A DNA stretch of 64,000 nt, taken from the NCBI GenBank assembly GCA_026874595.1, contig CM049314.1:23135729-23199728 (forward strand), written 5' to 3'. The stretch comes from Sipunculus nudus (Eukaryota > Annelida > Sipuncula > Golfingiida > Sipunculidae). Shown piece by piece: positions 12,551 to 24,457 of the stretch; positions within the stretch are counted from its first letter, which is position 1, and the number at the start of each line of letters is the position of its first letter. The notes under the pieces are model-generated. The model worked only from the letters and a program-made list of their open reading frames with translations, was not told the DNA's origin and ran no database searches. Made by a program: the position numbers and the translations under genes.

Positions 12551-12598
<48 letters not shown>
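12551..12598. repeat. (TA)n microsatellite in the 5' intron of BTB copy A
   Basis: An uninterrupted TA tract preceded by CATCAATGCG. The same context, CATCAATGCA followed by (TA)n, occurs at 41199-41253 upstream of copy C, and a TA tract lies at 33641-33683 upstream of copy B. The microsatellite therefore predates the duplications. Confidence 0.9.
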
Positions 12599-12600
<2 letters not shown>

Positions 12601-12805
12601 GATAAACGTGTGTGCCTGCATGTATGCATTATTCTGTGTTAACGCGTGGGCTTGTTATAAATAATAAATACACAATTAAGTATAATGAAAATACGCCACA
12701 TGGTCATAGTTGCCTAGGTGTTTATTGATATACATGTTCTGCTGACTGTAGTAAACTAAGTATATTTCAATAATATAAACCTATCAGACGTCCTAGGATA
12801 CTTAC

Positions 12806-13645
12806 GTTGCTCCACCTAACCCAAGGCGATAAAAACAGATGTAAATCTTATTTCAAAAGTAGGCTTGAACGCAGAGCACCTTGATCTGTACAATGACAGA
12901 CAAAACGATATAGAAATATATCCTTGCAACACGTTCACGTGGACTTCGATCCGTACCTTCTCTAACTACAGAAATCCCAGAATAATACACGGATGTCGAT
13001 TAAAGCACCCTCCTTTGGCGAACACGGGAATTATCAGTGCCTTTGTTTAAAAAACAATCAAAGTTTATTGATGATGCTCCACAAGAGCCAATGTGACAGA
13101 AAACTGTAAATCAAACTATACCCCAAAAATATAAATAAATAAATAGGTTAGAAGCCAGGGCCTTGTGTAATGTAGAGCAGCAGAGCGATTTGGAGTTGAC
13201 CGCCAAGTACCTCAAACTAGGCCATTCAAACACACAAGGAGGGTCACAAGGTCTACTTACTACAAGTATACTCAATCCAAATCTAACACGGAAACTCAAA
13301 ATGTCGCCCTCTTCTGGCGAACACAAGATTTCCTGCTTACTTGATAAGGTCCTTGTGTAAACATAAAAAACATAAAACATAAGGCCATAAAACAAAAAAA
13401 CTGAGCACGTGTTAACCTGCATCAGATTTTTTTTTTAATCTCTCATTATCCAAGTAACACGTACCGTTACCGACACCCACACAAAAGTGGACTTGGCAGA
13501 GGTGAATGTTTAAATGGAAATCCAGCTCTATACTTGTCAATGTGAGCCTCCAAGGTAAAGACCCAAATGGCCCACGGTGTGTGGCAAACGAGATGTAAAC
13601 TACCACACTAAGATAATATAATGACAATAGAAAACTACTCCTTGT
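12806..13645 (-). promoter_or_regulatory. Candidate 5' non-coding exon and promoter region of BTB copy A
   Basis: A strong minus-strand donor (GCAAC|GTAAGTATCC, boundary at 12806) faces the acceptor 7 nt upstream of the start codon, leaving a 5' intron of about 630 bp. The sequence beyond is shared, in order, with 33885-34800 (copy B) and partly with 41440-41727 (copy C). Shared phrases include GAACGCAGAGC, AATCCCAGAATAATACACGG, a GGCGAACACGGGAAT block and AATAGGTTAGAAGCC. Conservation of this block upstream of three paralogues suggests first exon plus promoter, but it may simply be part of the duplicated unit. The transcription start was not identified. Confidence 0.45.
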
Positions 13646-13649
13646 AACT

Positions 13650-14190
13650 GTCATGCGATTGTCAGGGATCTCAACATATATATCCTGGCTTCTGTTTCGT
13701 CGCCTGCCTATATATAGGGATAAGTTTTGTTTTATTATCAGTTTTACGGATGGGGTGACATTAATGCTCCTTCACCATGGCAAAAGTATCTTATTTTCAA
13801 TACAACTGCAACATATTTGCAACTTTAAGTTCATTTTAATTTAGTTATTGTGTACTTTGTTCTTAGAAGACACGGGTCGTACTGTTCATAACCTCCATGA
13901 CAGAGGCAGTAAGAATGTATACTTATCGTTGACAATTCTTTGTGTACTGGTCCCGTTTTATAAGGGTTCTAACATATTTAAACTCGTAATTTATGCAGTT
14001 AGCTTATTATGACAGAATTTTGTCTTTAAAAAATGAGACACCCAAGATGCGGATGGCTCAAGCCACCCACCCCAAGTATCTGTTATCCCGCGCTCTCCCA
14101 CTGATCTTTTATCCATCTCTGATAATTTGGAAAGAACTAATTTTCAGTAAAATCAAACGGAATTCGATCGTACCTTCTTGAGTTTTCCTT
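13650..14190. other. Non-coding spacer
   Basis: No domain-bearing frame or repeat recognised. Confidence 0.4.
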
Positions 14191-14194
14191 GATA

Positions 14195-14880
14195 AGATAA
14201 AATGTTGACGTCACATTTTCGTAATTTACAAATTATTCAAATAAATAAAGATATCGCTACCAAACTTGCCACTGCACTCCTACTTTGTAAACGGCATATG
14301 ACTGTAAAGGTTTCAACCTTCTGGGTCATATGGATTATACGAAAACGTAGCCTAACTGAAAAGTGCTGAGTCCCCTATTTTATACGGTTCCGCATAATGA
14401 ATAAAGCGGTTCCCCCAGGAATGTGGGGAATCAGATATTATAGTTTTTTTTAATTCAGTCGTCTGATTTTTCAGGAGAAAATTGACATTAAAAATCTGAA
14501 AAAAAAACTTTTAACGCGTGTTGCCTTGAAACACAGGTCAAGGTCACTGAAACGGGATCAGCTTAATTGGACCATGATAGGGTATATCCTGGGTAAATAT
14601 GAATGAAATCCGATGAAAAAAGTGGAAATCAAATAATAATAATTATAACTAGACTTCTTGTAACTGCATGGAACCGTCGTGGATCTCGACCTACCCCCCA
14701 CACCCCTTCCCTCTTTCTCATCCCGCCCTCTTCACGAAATATCCCAATGAACAAACAAATATAGTTCCGTAAAACAAATGAAATTTGGCCGTTTTTTCTT
14801 GTGTTTTCAGAGATGAGCTGAAAATGCTTACGTTACCTTTTCAAAATTTGCATATTATTCCCAAAAAAATTAAAGAAGCA
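14195..14880 (+). repeat. Dispersed repeat, copy 1 of the 'GAGCTGAAAATGCT' family
   Basis: Shares an ordered series of phrases with copies at 17465-19180, 22320-22600 and 23130-23270. These are TTTCGTAATTT(A/G)CA, GATATCGCTACCAAACTTGC, CACTGCACTCC, TAACTGAAAAGTGCTGAGTC, GACATTAAAAATCTG, an AGGTCAAGGTCACTGAAAC phrase, GGGTATATCCT and finally AATAATAATAA. A second start (GAGATGAGCTGAAAATGCT) follows at about 14811 and is truncated. No coding capacity was seen; this looks like an abundant non-autonomous repeat. Confidence 0.7.
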
Positions 14881-14884
14881 TTCT

Positions 14885-17460
14885 GTAGCTGCATAAAAAT
14901 CAGCTGTACCCATCCAGTGCGTAGTTTTTCATCTTATTTTGTTTATATCCTCTAGAAAACCTTGTATCTGAAATATTAGTCATGACAGTTCAACCCGAAA
15001 GGTATTTTAAAGGCCTATTTCCATGAAAAAAATAAACTGGAATACTTCTGTAGGTTTATTCATTAACATGTATATGTATAAAATATGGTATAATAAAATA
15101 CAGCTTTGCGAAGCTAACACTAAAAATTTAAATCAAAAGACCCATAATCCACCCCTCTGAGGGGCCCCAAGCCAAACAGCAGCGTCCTGGCCAAGGCGTT
15201 TGTGACGTCACAACCAGAACCCGCTGGGCGGTATTGTTGTGGCATCAATTGAGATTAACTCGATCTTGGGAAATTTTCCAGAGTATTGCGTCGTCGGGTT
15301 GAGCAGTAACATCAAGAGTTATTGGTTGCTCTTAAACATATTTTAATCAGTGTATAAGCAACATGTTCGTAGGAAATGGACAGGATTTCCTTTACAGAAG
15401 AGGCCGAACTGGACCTGGCCGGGCATGATCTGGAAAGGGGATTCCCCAGGGCTGGGTTTGGCCACAGACATGAAGAGGGTGCGGACGGACTTTTTCTGAC
15501 ATTTGGTCATGTTTCTTGCCACTGTGGAATCTATATTCATTACGTGCGAAGGCTGTTAACTAGGAAATGATGCTGCTTTTCATCTTTCCGACTCCTGTAT
15601 CTCTTAGTCTTCAACTCTGCTCCTAATATTTACCGACACGGCCTTTACACGTTGAGAGCTGGCACCACGCTGTCTGCACTGTCGCCGTATCGGGATATAA
15701 AGCGGTGTGTTATGCGATAACCAACATATAGCTGCTTGTTGCTCGCGTAAGGTTGATAATATCAAACTGATCAATCAATCAAAATATTATTAAATGTAGT
15801 TGAACGATGCTCGTAAATGATACGATATATGTTTTTCTTTTGATTTTGGGATTTTTTTACAAGTTTCAATACACAATAATCCAAAAATAGGATTTAAAAA
15901 TAATAAACCCACGTTAAATAGTTTCTCCCTATTGTTTAGCAATAATCGAAATATTTAATTTATTTTATTATTTAAAACCTTTTGAAATATCACCCAATTA
16001 GAAATTTACACCATTTCAGTAAATTTTAGTCCTGTGCCCAAAAAAAATATATAAATAGGCTTCCTAATATTAAACGTGTGTTGTATATGGGGTGGGGATG
16101 TTTTCACACTGTTTGAACCTTTTAAAAGTTTTTTTTTTTTGAGTTTCTGTTGTGATAAAATGTTATATTCTGATTTAAAAATGTGATGTGTATTTGTTGT
16201 TTAAAATGTGATATGCAATGTTTTATCCATTTGTTTCATAACAAAATAAATTTCATGCCAAGTCAGCACACACAGAAATATATATAATATAATTTAAAAG
16301 ATGTTTAAAATGTAATAAGTGTGTTATACTTTTATATAAAATATAATTCAGTAGAGTATATATTATGTGTATAATGTGTGTGTGTGTAGATATATAAATG
16401 ATTGACATATGTAATATGTTTATAACAAAATATCAAATGTTTATGTATATGTTTTTCATAACCATATCTTATGTACAAATAATTTGATTTTAGTTAAAGA
16501 TATGCTATATATATATTGTTTGAGTTTTATGTGTAAATTCATTGTAATGACATGTATGGGTGTCATTCAGGAAATACTATATATAACCTAGTATTCAGGC
16601 TCTTGAAAATAATACATTTTGATTAAACTTCTTCGTGGTGGCTAGTAAAAGTGTCTTAGAGCAGTCATGTTCTAAAGTGCAGATTGAGAAGAAGGTTGTA
16701 TGCTTAGGGTCTTCAGATCAAATCAATGTGATTTGAATGACATCATTATAGACGAGAAGGCTGCTGTCCGAAATAACCCAGCTCCAGCATTGTCCCATCC
16801 GATCAAAGAAGTTGCTGTCGAAGCCTGCATTAGTGTATTAGCACTTACAAATATTAAAGATAACAACAAATTGCACATTCAATCAAAGAGAACTCAAAAT
16901 CTGTTTCAGCAGTCTCTCTTCCATTGTCGGTATGACTAGCCATATTGCACTTACAAATGTGACACTTGCACCGGGGCTCTGGTTGTGACGTCACAGACGT
17001 GCCAGGGGCTAGCTCAACCTTTTCAGGTGGCTCCCGGAACTCTGTTCGCAAGGTCATTCCTGTCACGGATAGTAGCTCCTCAATGTAGTAATTTATACAT
17101 CAATTCTATTTGTAGGTTCATACGTTTGATATGTGCAAAAACACCCTGAGGATGGAAGTAGGCCTTTAAAAACCTGATATGGCAACAGGATAAGTGGCTT
17201 CGGTATAATATGTCGTCATTTTCAACGGCTATTTCGTCGTTTTTAGTCCGTGTGTGTGAGCCATGACGTAGCTGATTCTAAGGTGCTGCTGTGTGTAAAC
17301 AACAGATTACTTGCGTACGTCGCACAGACATACCATATGCAGGCATTATTTGGCCCATTGAGCACCTGGGACCAAAAGTGGTTCGGCGAACTGATTATTT
17401 CTTAGGTTTCAAGCGTTTCGTGACAGCTTAGTATATTAGTTAAACTTTACCCAACTAGAT
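14885..17460. other. Non-coding stretch, very AT-rich in 15780-16620
   Basis: Frames at about 15376-15570 and 16700-17066 show no recognisable motif. The 15780-16620 interval is nearly pure AT with short (TG)n and (TA)n runs. No RNA gene was seen. Confidence 0.45.
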
Positions 17461-17464
17461 ACAT

Positions 17465-19180
17465 TTTCTTTAAAGATATCGCCACCAATTACTTGCCACT
17501 GCACTCCTTCGATGTAAAGGGCATATGTCGATAAAGGTTATAACTTTCCAAGTCGTATGAGTTATCCGAATACATAGCCTAACTGAAAAGTGCTGTATCA
17601 CCAATCTCTTATGGTTCCGCATGAGTGATTTCAAAGCCCTTCTCGAACGAATGTTGGAAATCATATACTCAGGGGTAATTTTTATCCATTTGTCTCTACT
17701 CCGTATAGATACTGAGAAAATCGACATTGAAAATCCGAAAGAAAATCGCACTCTTTGACCCCTGTGACCTTGAAAAATAAGTCAAGCCCACAGAATTATC
17801 CGGTTAAATTATCCGGACCAGAGTAGGGTATATCCTCACTTAGTATGAATTGAATCAGACGGGAAAATTGGCAGAATAATAATATTATAATAATAATAAG
17901 ATGAAGAATAATGCCAAAAACAAATATCTCCATCTATGGATAATAATAACTAAACTTTTTGTAACTCTCATTGGACCACCCCAACCATCAAAACCTAGTC
18001 CCACATCTCTGACTTTTGTTTCATGCACCTGTAACAGTTTGAGAGGAACTATAATCCTGTAAACAAATTGAATTTGGTCGTTCCTTGAGTTTTCATTGAT
18101 GAGCTGAAAATGCTGACGTCACATTTTCGTAATTTGCATATTATTCCAAATTTATTAAAGATATCGCTACCAAACTTGCCACTGCACTCCTACGTTGTAA
18201 AAGGTAGATGACTGTGAAGGTTTTAATTTTCTAGATCATAAAGTTTATCCGGAAACGAAGCCCAACTGAAAAGTGCTGAGTCACGTATCTAATATGGTAC
18301 CTAAAGAGTGCACACAAAAAAACCCCAAGAAATGTTAGTAATCCAATATTATTTGGGATTTTTCATTCATTTGTCAGTAACCCTCTCATATAAGAAGAAA
18401 ATGGACATTGAACATCTAAAAAAAATGGAACTTTTTGACTCGTGTGACCTCGAAAATCGGGTCATTGTCACTAAAACCGGGACAAATTATTTGAACCATA
18501 GGAAGTTATATTCTCAGTTAGGATGAAAGAAGACGAGAAAAAGTGGCAGAATGATAAGAATCTTGACCTATCCCCCGGCACCTCCCCCTCCCAACCCCCT
18601 ATCAGTGAATCTCCCCCTGATCTTTTATCCACCTCTAACAGTTAAAGAACAACTATAGTACAGTTTTACAATGGCATTTGGTGGTTCTTTCATGTGTTTT
18701 CAGGAATAAGCTGAAAATGCTGACTTCACATTTTTGTAATTTGCATATTATTGCAAAACTTTTAAAGAAATCCCTTCTAATCTTGCCACTACACTCCTTC
18801 GTTTAAAAGGGCACATTTTCAATTTTCTAAGGCGTACGGGTTATCCTGAAAATAAGCCTAACTGAAAAGTGCTGAGTCATGTATACTTCCGCATGAGTGA
18901 TTTCAAAGCGGTACCTCCAAAAATGTTGGAAACAAGAAATTATTGGTGAATTTTTATCCATATGTCTGTACCCCTTAAAATTGAGAAGATAATTGACATT
19001 GAAAAAAATCGTATTTTTTTACGTCTGTGACCTTGAGAAATAGGTCAAGGTCACTGAAACTTTGTTGAATCAACTGGATATTAGTCTTGTTCATCCTGTG
19101 TAACAATATTTGAAATCGGACAAAAAAAGTGGCAGAAAAATAAGTAAGAAGAAGAAGAAGAAAAATAATAATGCCAAAAA
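17465..19180 (+). repeat. Three-copy array of the 'GAGCTGAAAATGCT' repeat family
   Basis: Three successive copies, with the GATATCGC/TGCCACT landmarks near 17477, 18161 and 18765 (spacing about 684 and 604 bp). Each runs through CTGAAAAGTGCTG and a GTGACCT(T/C)GA(A/G)AAAT.GGTCA phrase. Two end in an A/T-rich tail leading into the same unusual string, AATGCCAAAAACAAATATCT (about 17910 and 19171). The shared tail and variable A-rich stretch resemble a tail-to-head array. Related single copies lie at 14195 and 22320. Confidence 0.7.
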
Positions 19181-19242
19181 CAAATATCTCCACCTGTGGA
19201 CAGGTCTGTGGACACCACTCTTCTCTTCACTACGAGTGTTTG

Positions 19243-19244
<2 letters not shown>

Positions 19245-19321
<77 letters not shown>
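19245..19321. repeat. (TA)n microsatellite with two CATA interruptions
   Basis: A TA tract interrupted by ACATATATACAT around 19280. Frames running through it on either strand are artefacts. Confidence 0.95.
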
Positions 19322-19324
<3 letters not shown>

Positions 19325-19329
19325 TTGTC

Positions 19330-20460
19330 CTGCGGGATTCCCTGTAGCCGATGATACACTTTGTATTACACAAGTAAAATACTTTTGCATTTATTTCGTA
19401 TACCTACATATACTAAAAAAATATAAAAGGCCGTGTTTAAATATGTCACAGGTAACCACGAAAATATTTTTAAATGCTGTATATCACTTACTTGATATGT
19501 TCGATGCGTTTGAAGTTTACTGTACCATACATACAGACACATATATTTACTAATAATGTGGACTGATGATTATACTGATGATATTACAGATGGTGTTACA
19601 TAGCTATAGTACAATTTTAATAATTAAGAAAAAATAACCTGTATCCCTAAGATTTGTCAAAGATGGCATTCCAGTGAAATAAATCCAATGCTCAAAACAC
19701 ATAACTGATAATACATTCCATCAACATGGGCCAAGGTTGATCAAAAGTTAATCAGTTAGGAATTCTCTTATATGGATACATACAACCGAATTAGTCTAAG
19801 CACTTCAAAACGTCTTTTTTGTAATTCAGGTAGTAGATTAAATTGAGATTTAAATTGGAATTCTGAAAATCACAATAAAATCTTATTAAAAAGCACAAAA
19901 TGTTACGGCCTAACTTTCATCATTCGGATACTATGGGTAACATAACCTAATTTAAGGTTTCAAGGGAGACTTACCAAGGACCTTCCTGTGCGTTAAGTTA
20001 GAAGTTTCGAAGTCTAACGCTGAAAGAATATGTGCACGTCTTGTTAAACGAGGACTGGACAACTTGACAGACGACTGACAAAGACCCAACGCTAAAGCTT
20101 AGAATACTTGCAATCGAGTAAAGGTTCATTTTTTTTATTTTAACCTTGTCACAATATTAGTGATATTCACACCAAGGGTAACCATTAAGATAAAATAACT
20201 CTGGTTTTTTGATCTGTACCAAACCAGCGTTGGATGTATACAAAACTACATACATGTTCAGATAGCATCAAAAGACTCTTCCTGTCCACTTATAGAAGGA
20301 TAAAGAGGTTAGTCTGTCGGCCTCTTTTTATAATCTCGTGTATCGAGTTTTCAACATTAACGATTAAAACAAATATAACTAATGTAACTTCTTGTTTGAC
20401 CCCTGCAGAACAAAAGAAGTGATTCTACCAGTTTCTTTAAGCTTTTGTTCAATTTCTCCC
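19330..20460. other. Non-coding stretch between repeat array and BTB pseudogene
   Basis: No supported gene. The piece just downstream of the pseudogene stop (20400-20460) has no clear similarity to the 3' flanks of the other copies. Confidence 0.4.
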
Positions 20461-20461
20461 A

Positions 20462-20714
20462 TCATATCCATAACAAATTGCGACTTGGGTCTGTGACCAG
20501 ATGTAAAATTCCCTCCTCTTCCTTCAGCTTAGGGAGAGTCGTTTGAATGGCGTGCTTCGTACACATTCCCCTTAGAGACAGTACACGGATTTCTTTCGCC
20601 ATAATCGGGTTACGGACAGCAGGCGGTTGACAAACAGGTGCTGTTTCCACAGCTTCAACACGCGGGTCACTCGATATTCTCTGGCAAGAGGAAGCAGAAT
20701 TGTTGCTCTCTCAT
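20462..20714 (-). pseudogene. BTB-family exon-2 remnant (psi-1), frameshifted
   Basis: From a preserved acceptor (TATTCACAG|ATGAGAG) the minus strand reads ILLPLAREYRVTRVLKLWKQ, the second half of the BTB fold. The frame then shifts near the HL(F/L) position, and the homologous sequence continues in another frame as QPPAVRNPIMAKEIRVLS and later EEEGILHLVTDPS. The Cys-rich tail is missing: the frame ends about 20 codons earlier than in copies A and C. No exon-1 sequence was found in the next 2 kb upstream, so the gene is dead. The intron-side sequence (20715-20960) aligns by eye with that next to the remnant at 41866-41998, making the two closest relatives. Confidence 0.8.
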
Positions 20715-20999
20715 CTGTGAATATAAACACAAACAAATTTGAACTCTTCATGTTAAAGAAAATATCATAGGTAGACATATAACTTTTATTTTTTATCATG
20801 GTCATGTCACTGTTGAATTTGAATATATAACTTGAAAAAAAGTAATCAGGCTATATACATGGGAAAAATCTGGATCCCAGGGCAACTGTTAATCTAAATT
20901 CTGATCCAATAAATCATGTTGATCCATATCAATTTTTAACTGCCTCTGAACAGCAACACATATTTTTTGCAATGTAACAACCCCCCCCCCCCCCCATCC

Positions 21000-22010
21000 C
21001 AATCCATGATTCACCGTCCATGTACATGGTAGATCAGATGTAACCGTGACAAGCAGTATTTTAATCGTTCCGTGTTGTATACAACAATCAAAAATGTTCC
21101 GCTCACGTTATCACTAAACGTGGATGTTAATTGTGACGTACCAAAGGAACCAAGTCCACAAGCAACGAGCAAGGAGTAGGACTGGAGCGAAGATCATTAT
21201 ATGCTGCGACAGCTGATTAAATTAAGTTAAATAAAACAAGACATAAATTTTGACTTGGGTCTGACGTATTTTAAGTTTTATAACGATATCGTGGATAGAT
21301 GATTATAGAATACACAGTAAATACTGATCATGGTGAAACATAAAGCGTATACAAAACGCTCTGTAAGTTATAGCACAGTAGCGCCCCCTAACAGGTCACA
21401 TATTTTCCTTCACAAATAGCATTATAACATCCAAAATTGGAGATGTTTAAGTAAGATATATTTACTAAATAAAGTAAATTTTGAAATGTATTCTATCACC
21501 CGTTTATGTTGATCATGCAGCCAGCACTGCTGTATAAACAGGGAGTTGTATATATGGTTATGTTGACATACGGTCCTAAATAACTGCTTATTTACCTATT
21601 CGGGCCCCTATATTTGTGGATATCACTAACGTCCATCTTGTTTTCAACATAACCACCGGCTTTATTATCCTGTGTTAACCAGCACACTTAATAATCACGG
21701 ATTTTCTTTGTGCAGTACCATAGAAACCGGAAGGGTTGGGCAGGTATTTACTGCATTCATATTTCACGTGATTTGTTTAGCATTATTAGAGTCGCAGATA
21801 TGGATAAGGAACAGTGGGTCTGCAATCTGGATTATCCCAATCAACCAAACATCCATAGGCCATGATAACTAAAGTTGATAATTAAATTGGAAGGGGGTAT
21901 GAACAGGGTAGGATCCAATATATTGTAAAGGGGGGGGGTCCAAAGGGGAAGACTATTGTGGCGGCCTAAAAGGATGAGGGTGCAGACCCCTTGGACCCTT
22001 CATCTTCATC
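21000..22010. other. Non-coding stretch
   Basis: A C15 homopolymer run ends at about 20995. Beyond it no gene was recognised. No BTB exon-1 signature (the GGCGTTGAATACCGG phrase on the plus strand) is present. Confidence 0.45.
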
Positions 22011-22012
22011 AG

Positions 22013-22014
<2 letters not shown>

Positions 22015-22084
<70 letters not shown>
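22015..22084. repeat. (TA)n microsatellite
   Basis: About 35 uninterrupted TA units. It is immediately followed by a fragment of the ACGACCACC transposon family (22100 onward), the same association seen at 61586-61794. Confidence 0.95.
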
Positions 22085-22086
<2 letters not shown>

Positions 22087-22099
22087 AATTGGAATCCCA

Positions 22100-22210
22100 C
22101 CTTTGGACCACCCCCACGATTACGACCACTTTTCTTGGTCCCGAATATATTATTTATGTTATTAAGAATTTAAAAAATATAAATATCCTAAAATTACGAC
22201 CACTTCAGTC
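22100..22210. mobile_element. End fragment of the ACGACCACC (pogo/Tigger-like) MITE family
   Basis: Contains GACCACCCCCACGATTACG, CCACTTTTCTTGGTCCCGAA and AAAATTACGACCACTT. This is the same series as the left end of the element at 9027 (CACGACCACTTTTCTCGGTCC, then an AT spacer, then GACCACC). The partner terminus was not found. Confidence 0.6.
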
Positions 22211-22319
22211 ATTCCCCTTCCTGTAATTGTGTCATGGGTCTCCACCTATCAACCGTTTCTCCACTGTTGGGTATTCCCAGTGACCTTACTTCTTATCTTT
22301 CTGTAAGAGTTTGAGAAGA

Positions 22320-23270
22320 ACAATATTTCTGTTAAATGGGAATAAAAGTGGAGTTGTCAGAGATGAGCTGAAAATATTGGCGTAATGGTTGCTTATTGTT
22401 GAAAAGATATAAGTTAAACATATTGCTACCAAACTAGCCACTGCACTCCATTCATGATTGGAAAAGGTCTGTAAAAGTGTCCTAGGTTAAATGCGTTATC
22501 TGGAAAACGTAGCCTAAAAGAAAAGTGCCAAGTCCCTTGTCTCATAACTTTCCACATGAATGAACTAGAATACGGGTAGTCGACAAGCGACTACGTGTAT
22601 CCGCCTAAATAAGAGTGGAACGGGTGAAGTGAGGCATGGATTGAGTGGCAAGGGGAAATAGAGTGTTGCATATTAGCATGGATGTCTGCAGCCAAATTGT
22701 GTATGTAGGTTGCCCCCCACCACAAAATCCAGAAAGCCGTCCAAGTTGTATACATATGGAAAATTTAAGGCAGGTAAGTCAAACCATGTTATGTATGTTA
22801 TAAAGCTCTCCAAGGGCTACATTTGTGCAAAAAAATTTTCCTGATCGGTCAAACGGTTCCCGAGATATGTGGGTTTATGTGTGGAAACAGACGCACAAAC
22901 GGACGCAGAGCGCAGAGGAAAAGTCAGAGGTCAAAACAAAATCGGGGCGCAGCAGTTCACATGTGACCCGAACATAATCCCGGGTTTCGTAAAATTCCGC
23001 CCAGCGGTTACAGAGGAGTTCTCCGGACACCTACTCGGCGGCGGCGGCGGCGGCGGCCTGCAGCTGAAAACATAGTATCCGCAAAACTCTGTTTTGACGG
23101 ATACAATTATTAAATTATGGCATTAAAATGTCGGGAATAAGATTTGATAATGGTGTTTTATTCATTTGTATGTAACCCTTATAAATATGTAGAAAAATCG
23201 ATAAAGAAAATCTGAAAAATCGCACTTCATGAATTATAGATCAGGTTCACTGAACCTGGTTGAACTTTGA
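22320..23270 (+). repeat. 'GAGCTGAAAATGCT' family copy split by a GC-richer insertion
   Basis: The first part, 22365-22570, runs from GAGATGAGCTGAAAATATTG through GCCACTGCACTCC to AAGAAAAGTGCCAAGTCCC. The remaining part resumes at about 23105 with ATGTCGGGAATAAGAT...TTCATTTGTATGTAACCC...TGAAAAATCGCAC. The intervening 22575-23100 is a different repeat. It starts near a small palindrome, GTAGTCGACAAGCGACTAC, contains a GGTCAAACGGTTCCCGAGAT / ACAGACGCACAAACGGACGC stretch, and ends in a (CGG)n run. This looks like one element inserted into another. Confidence 0.6.
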
Positions 23271-23595
23271 ATGATAAGCAGTCCTCCCGCGAACCGACAC
23301 GACCGTACTTCGGCGAAGACGATCAACCAGGGAAAACCCCGACCAACGACTTACGCATGTATGGAAGAAGTATACGGCCAATCACGGATGCGGACAAGTA
23401 CGGTGGCGTCACGACCAAAGGGGGAGGCGTTACGGTTTATCCACGATTTGGCTCATCCGTGAAAGCACCGGTTGAACATTTCAAAGCTTCCTTGGAGTTT
23501 GACGGTCCAAGAACAGTCAGCAGGCATCATGGCGCATGACCACAAACCCACGGACTCTCTACGAATCCCTACGGTTCGCTAGGGATTAATAAAAG
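23270..23595. other. GC-richer segment of unknown nature
   Basis: Two overlapping plus-strand frames are open (23267-23539 and 23271-23462) but encode no motif I recognise. The composition resembles the neighbouring repeats. It contains ATCACGGATG phrases that recur inside the MITE at 23596-23707. Confidence 0.35.
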
Positions 23596-23707
23596 CCTAG
23601 GTTCCACTGCCACGGATCTCACCACAGATCATCACGGATGGGCCATGGGCCGCTGCGGACCATCCTCTGGTGATCCGTTAATAGCTACCGTGACAGTGTG
23701 ACCTAGG
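23596..23707. mobile_element. 112-bp MITE with 20-bp inverted termini
   Basis: The left end, CCTAGGTTCCACTGCCACGG, and the reverse complement of the right end, CCTAGGTCACACTGTCACGG, match at 16 of 20 positions. The interior contains a further self-complementary core, GGCCATGGGCC. No coding capacity. Short size and inverted termini fit a MITE or a similar foldback. Confidence 0.7.
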
Positions 23708-23709
23708 TT

Positions 23710-24450
23710 TAAACACTAGAATCACTCATATTTTCAAAAAGTATGAAATTTTGTTAAATGGATATATTGTCATTGGGCTTTTTGCATGAATAGGAACCGT
23801 AAACCGTTTGTTCTCCAACTATGTCCCTTCCACTAAAATAAACCATTAGCTGAATAAAAAAATTATAGTATAAAAAACAGAGGATTTTGAACCAATATTT
23901 GTGTTAAAGATATTTTTATAAGATTTGAATGATAGTTGCTTTAAATATTAAAGCTACAAGAAAAAATCTCTAAATTGTGCATTTTGTTGTTAATTTCAAC
24001 TTCTTATTCAAATGTTTCACATTTATTTGAAAATTATCATAACTGTTAAACTGTCCCAGACTGTCGTGGAAAGCAGCACCGTTTTGCAGAAAATTACCTC
24101 GCTCCCAGTTCTGTCAAGAATCTGGGGAACAAATTATTCAAACAAAGAGCTTTGCACACAGAATGCAAATGTAAATGGATGGACGCCTAACGGCCAAGTG
24201 AAAATATATATAAACAATTCGTCTAAAGAAAAACAGAGCTCATCGGTACAGGGCATTCAGAACAGAAAGAGCACCACAGGGGTGCAAAATATGCCCGTCA
24301 TATTTCTTGTGAAATCTGACCTCATTATAAATGTATCAATTTTGGCGGCAATCAAACTTATTATACTGGTTAATATTTCTATTGAGTTCCATAAACCCGA
24401 CTAGTATAGATTTCGCTATTAGTATAGATTTCGGTTATTTTTTTCACTAT
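23710..24450. other. Non-coding stretch with one unrecognised 130-codon frame
   Basis: A plus-strand frame of 130 codons (24012-24404) has no motif, signal peptide or splice context that I recognise. It lies in sequence of ordinary intergenic composition. Left unannotated as a gene. Confidence 0.4.
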
Positions 24451-24457
24451 TCTTGTT

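Noticed and set aside
15343-15570. Overlapping sense and antisense frames around 15.4 kb
   Set aside because: Short, no motif, mutually antisense; no support for either.
20715-22010. An exon 1 for the psi-1 BTB remnant
   Set aside because: I searched by eye for the phrases GGCGTTGAATACCGG, ACGTCACTTCCGGGCCA and CCCGGCAG on the plus strand and found none.
24012-24404. A 130-codon plus-strand gene
   Set aside because: No recognisable motif, no splice context and composition like the surrounding DNA; length is possible by chance in a 64-kb window.
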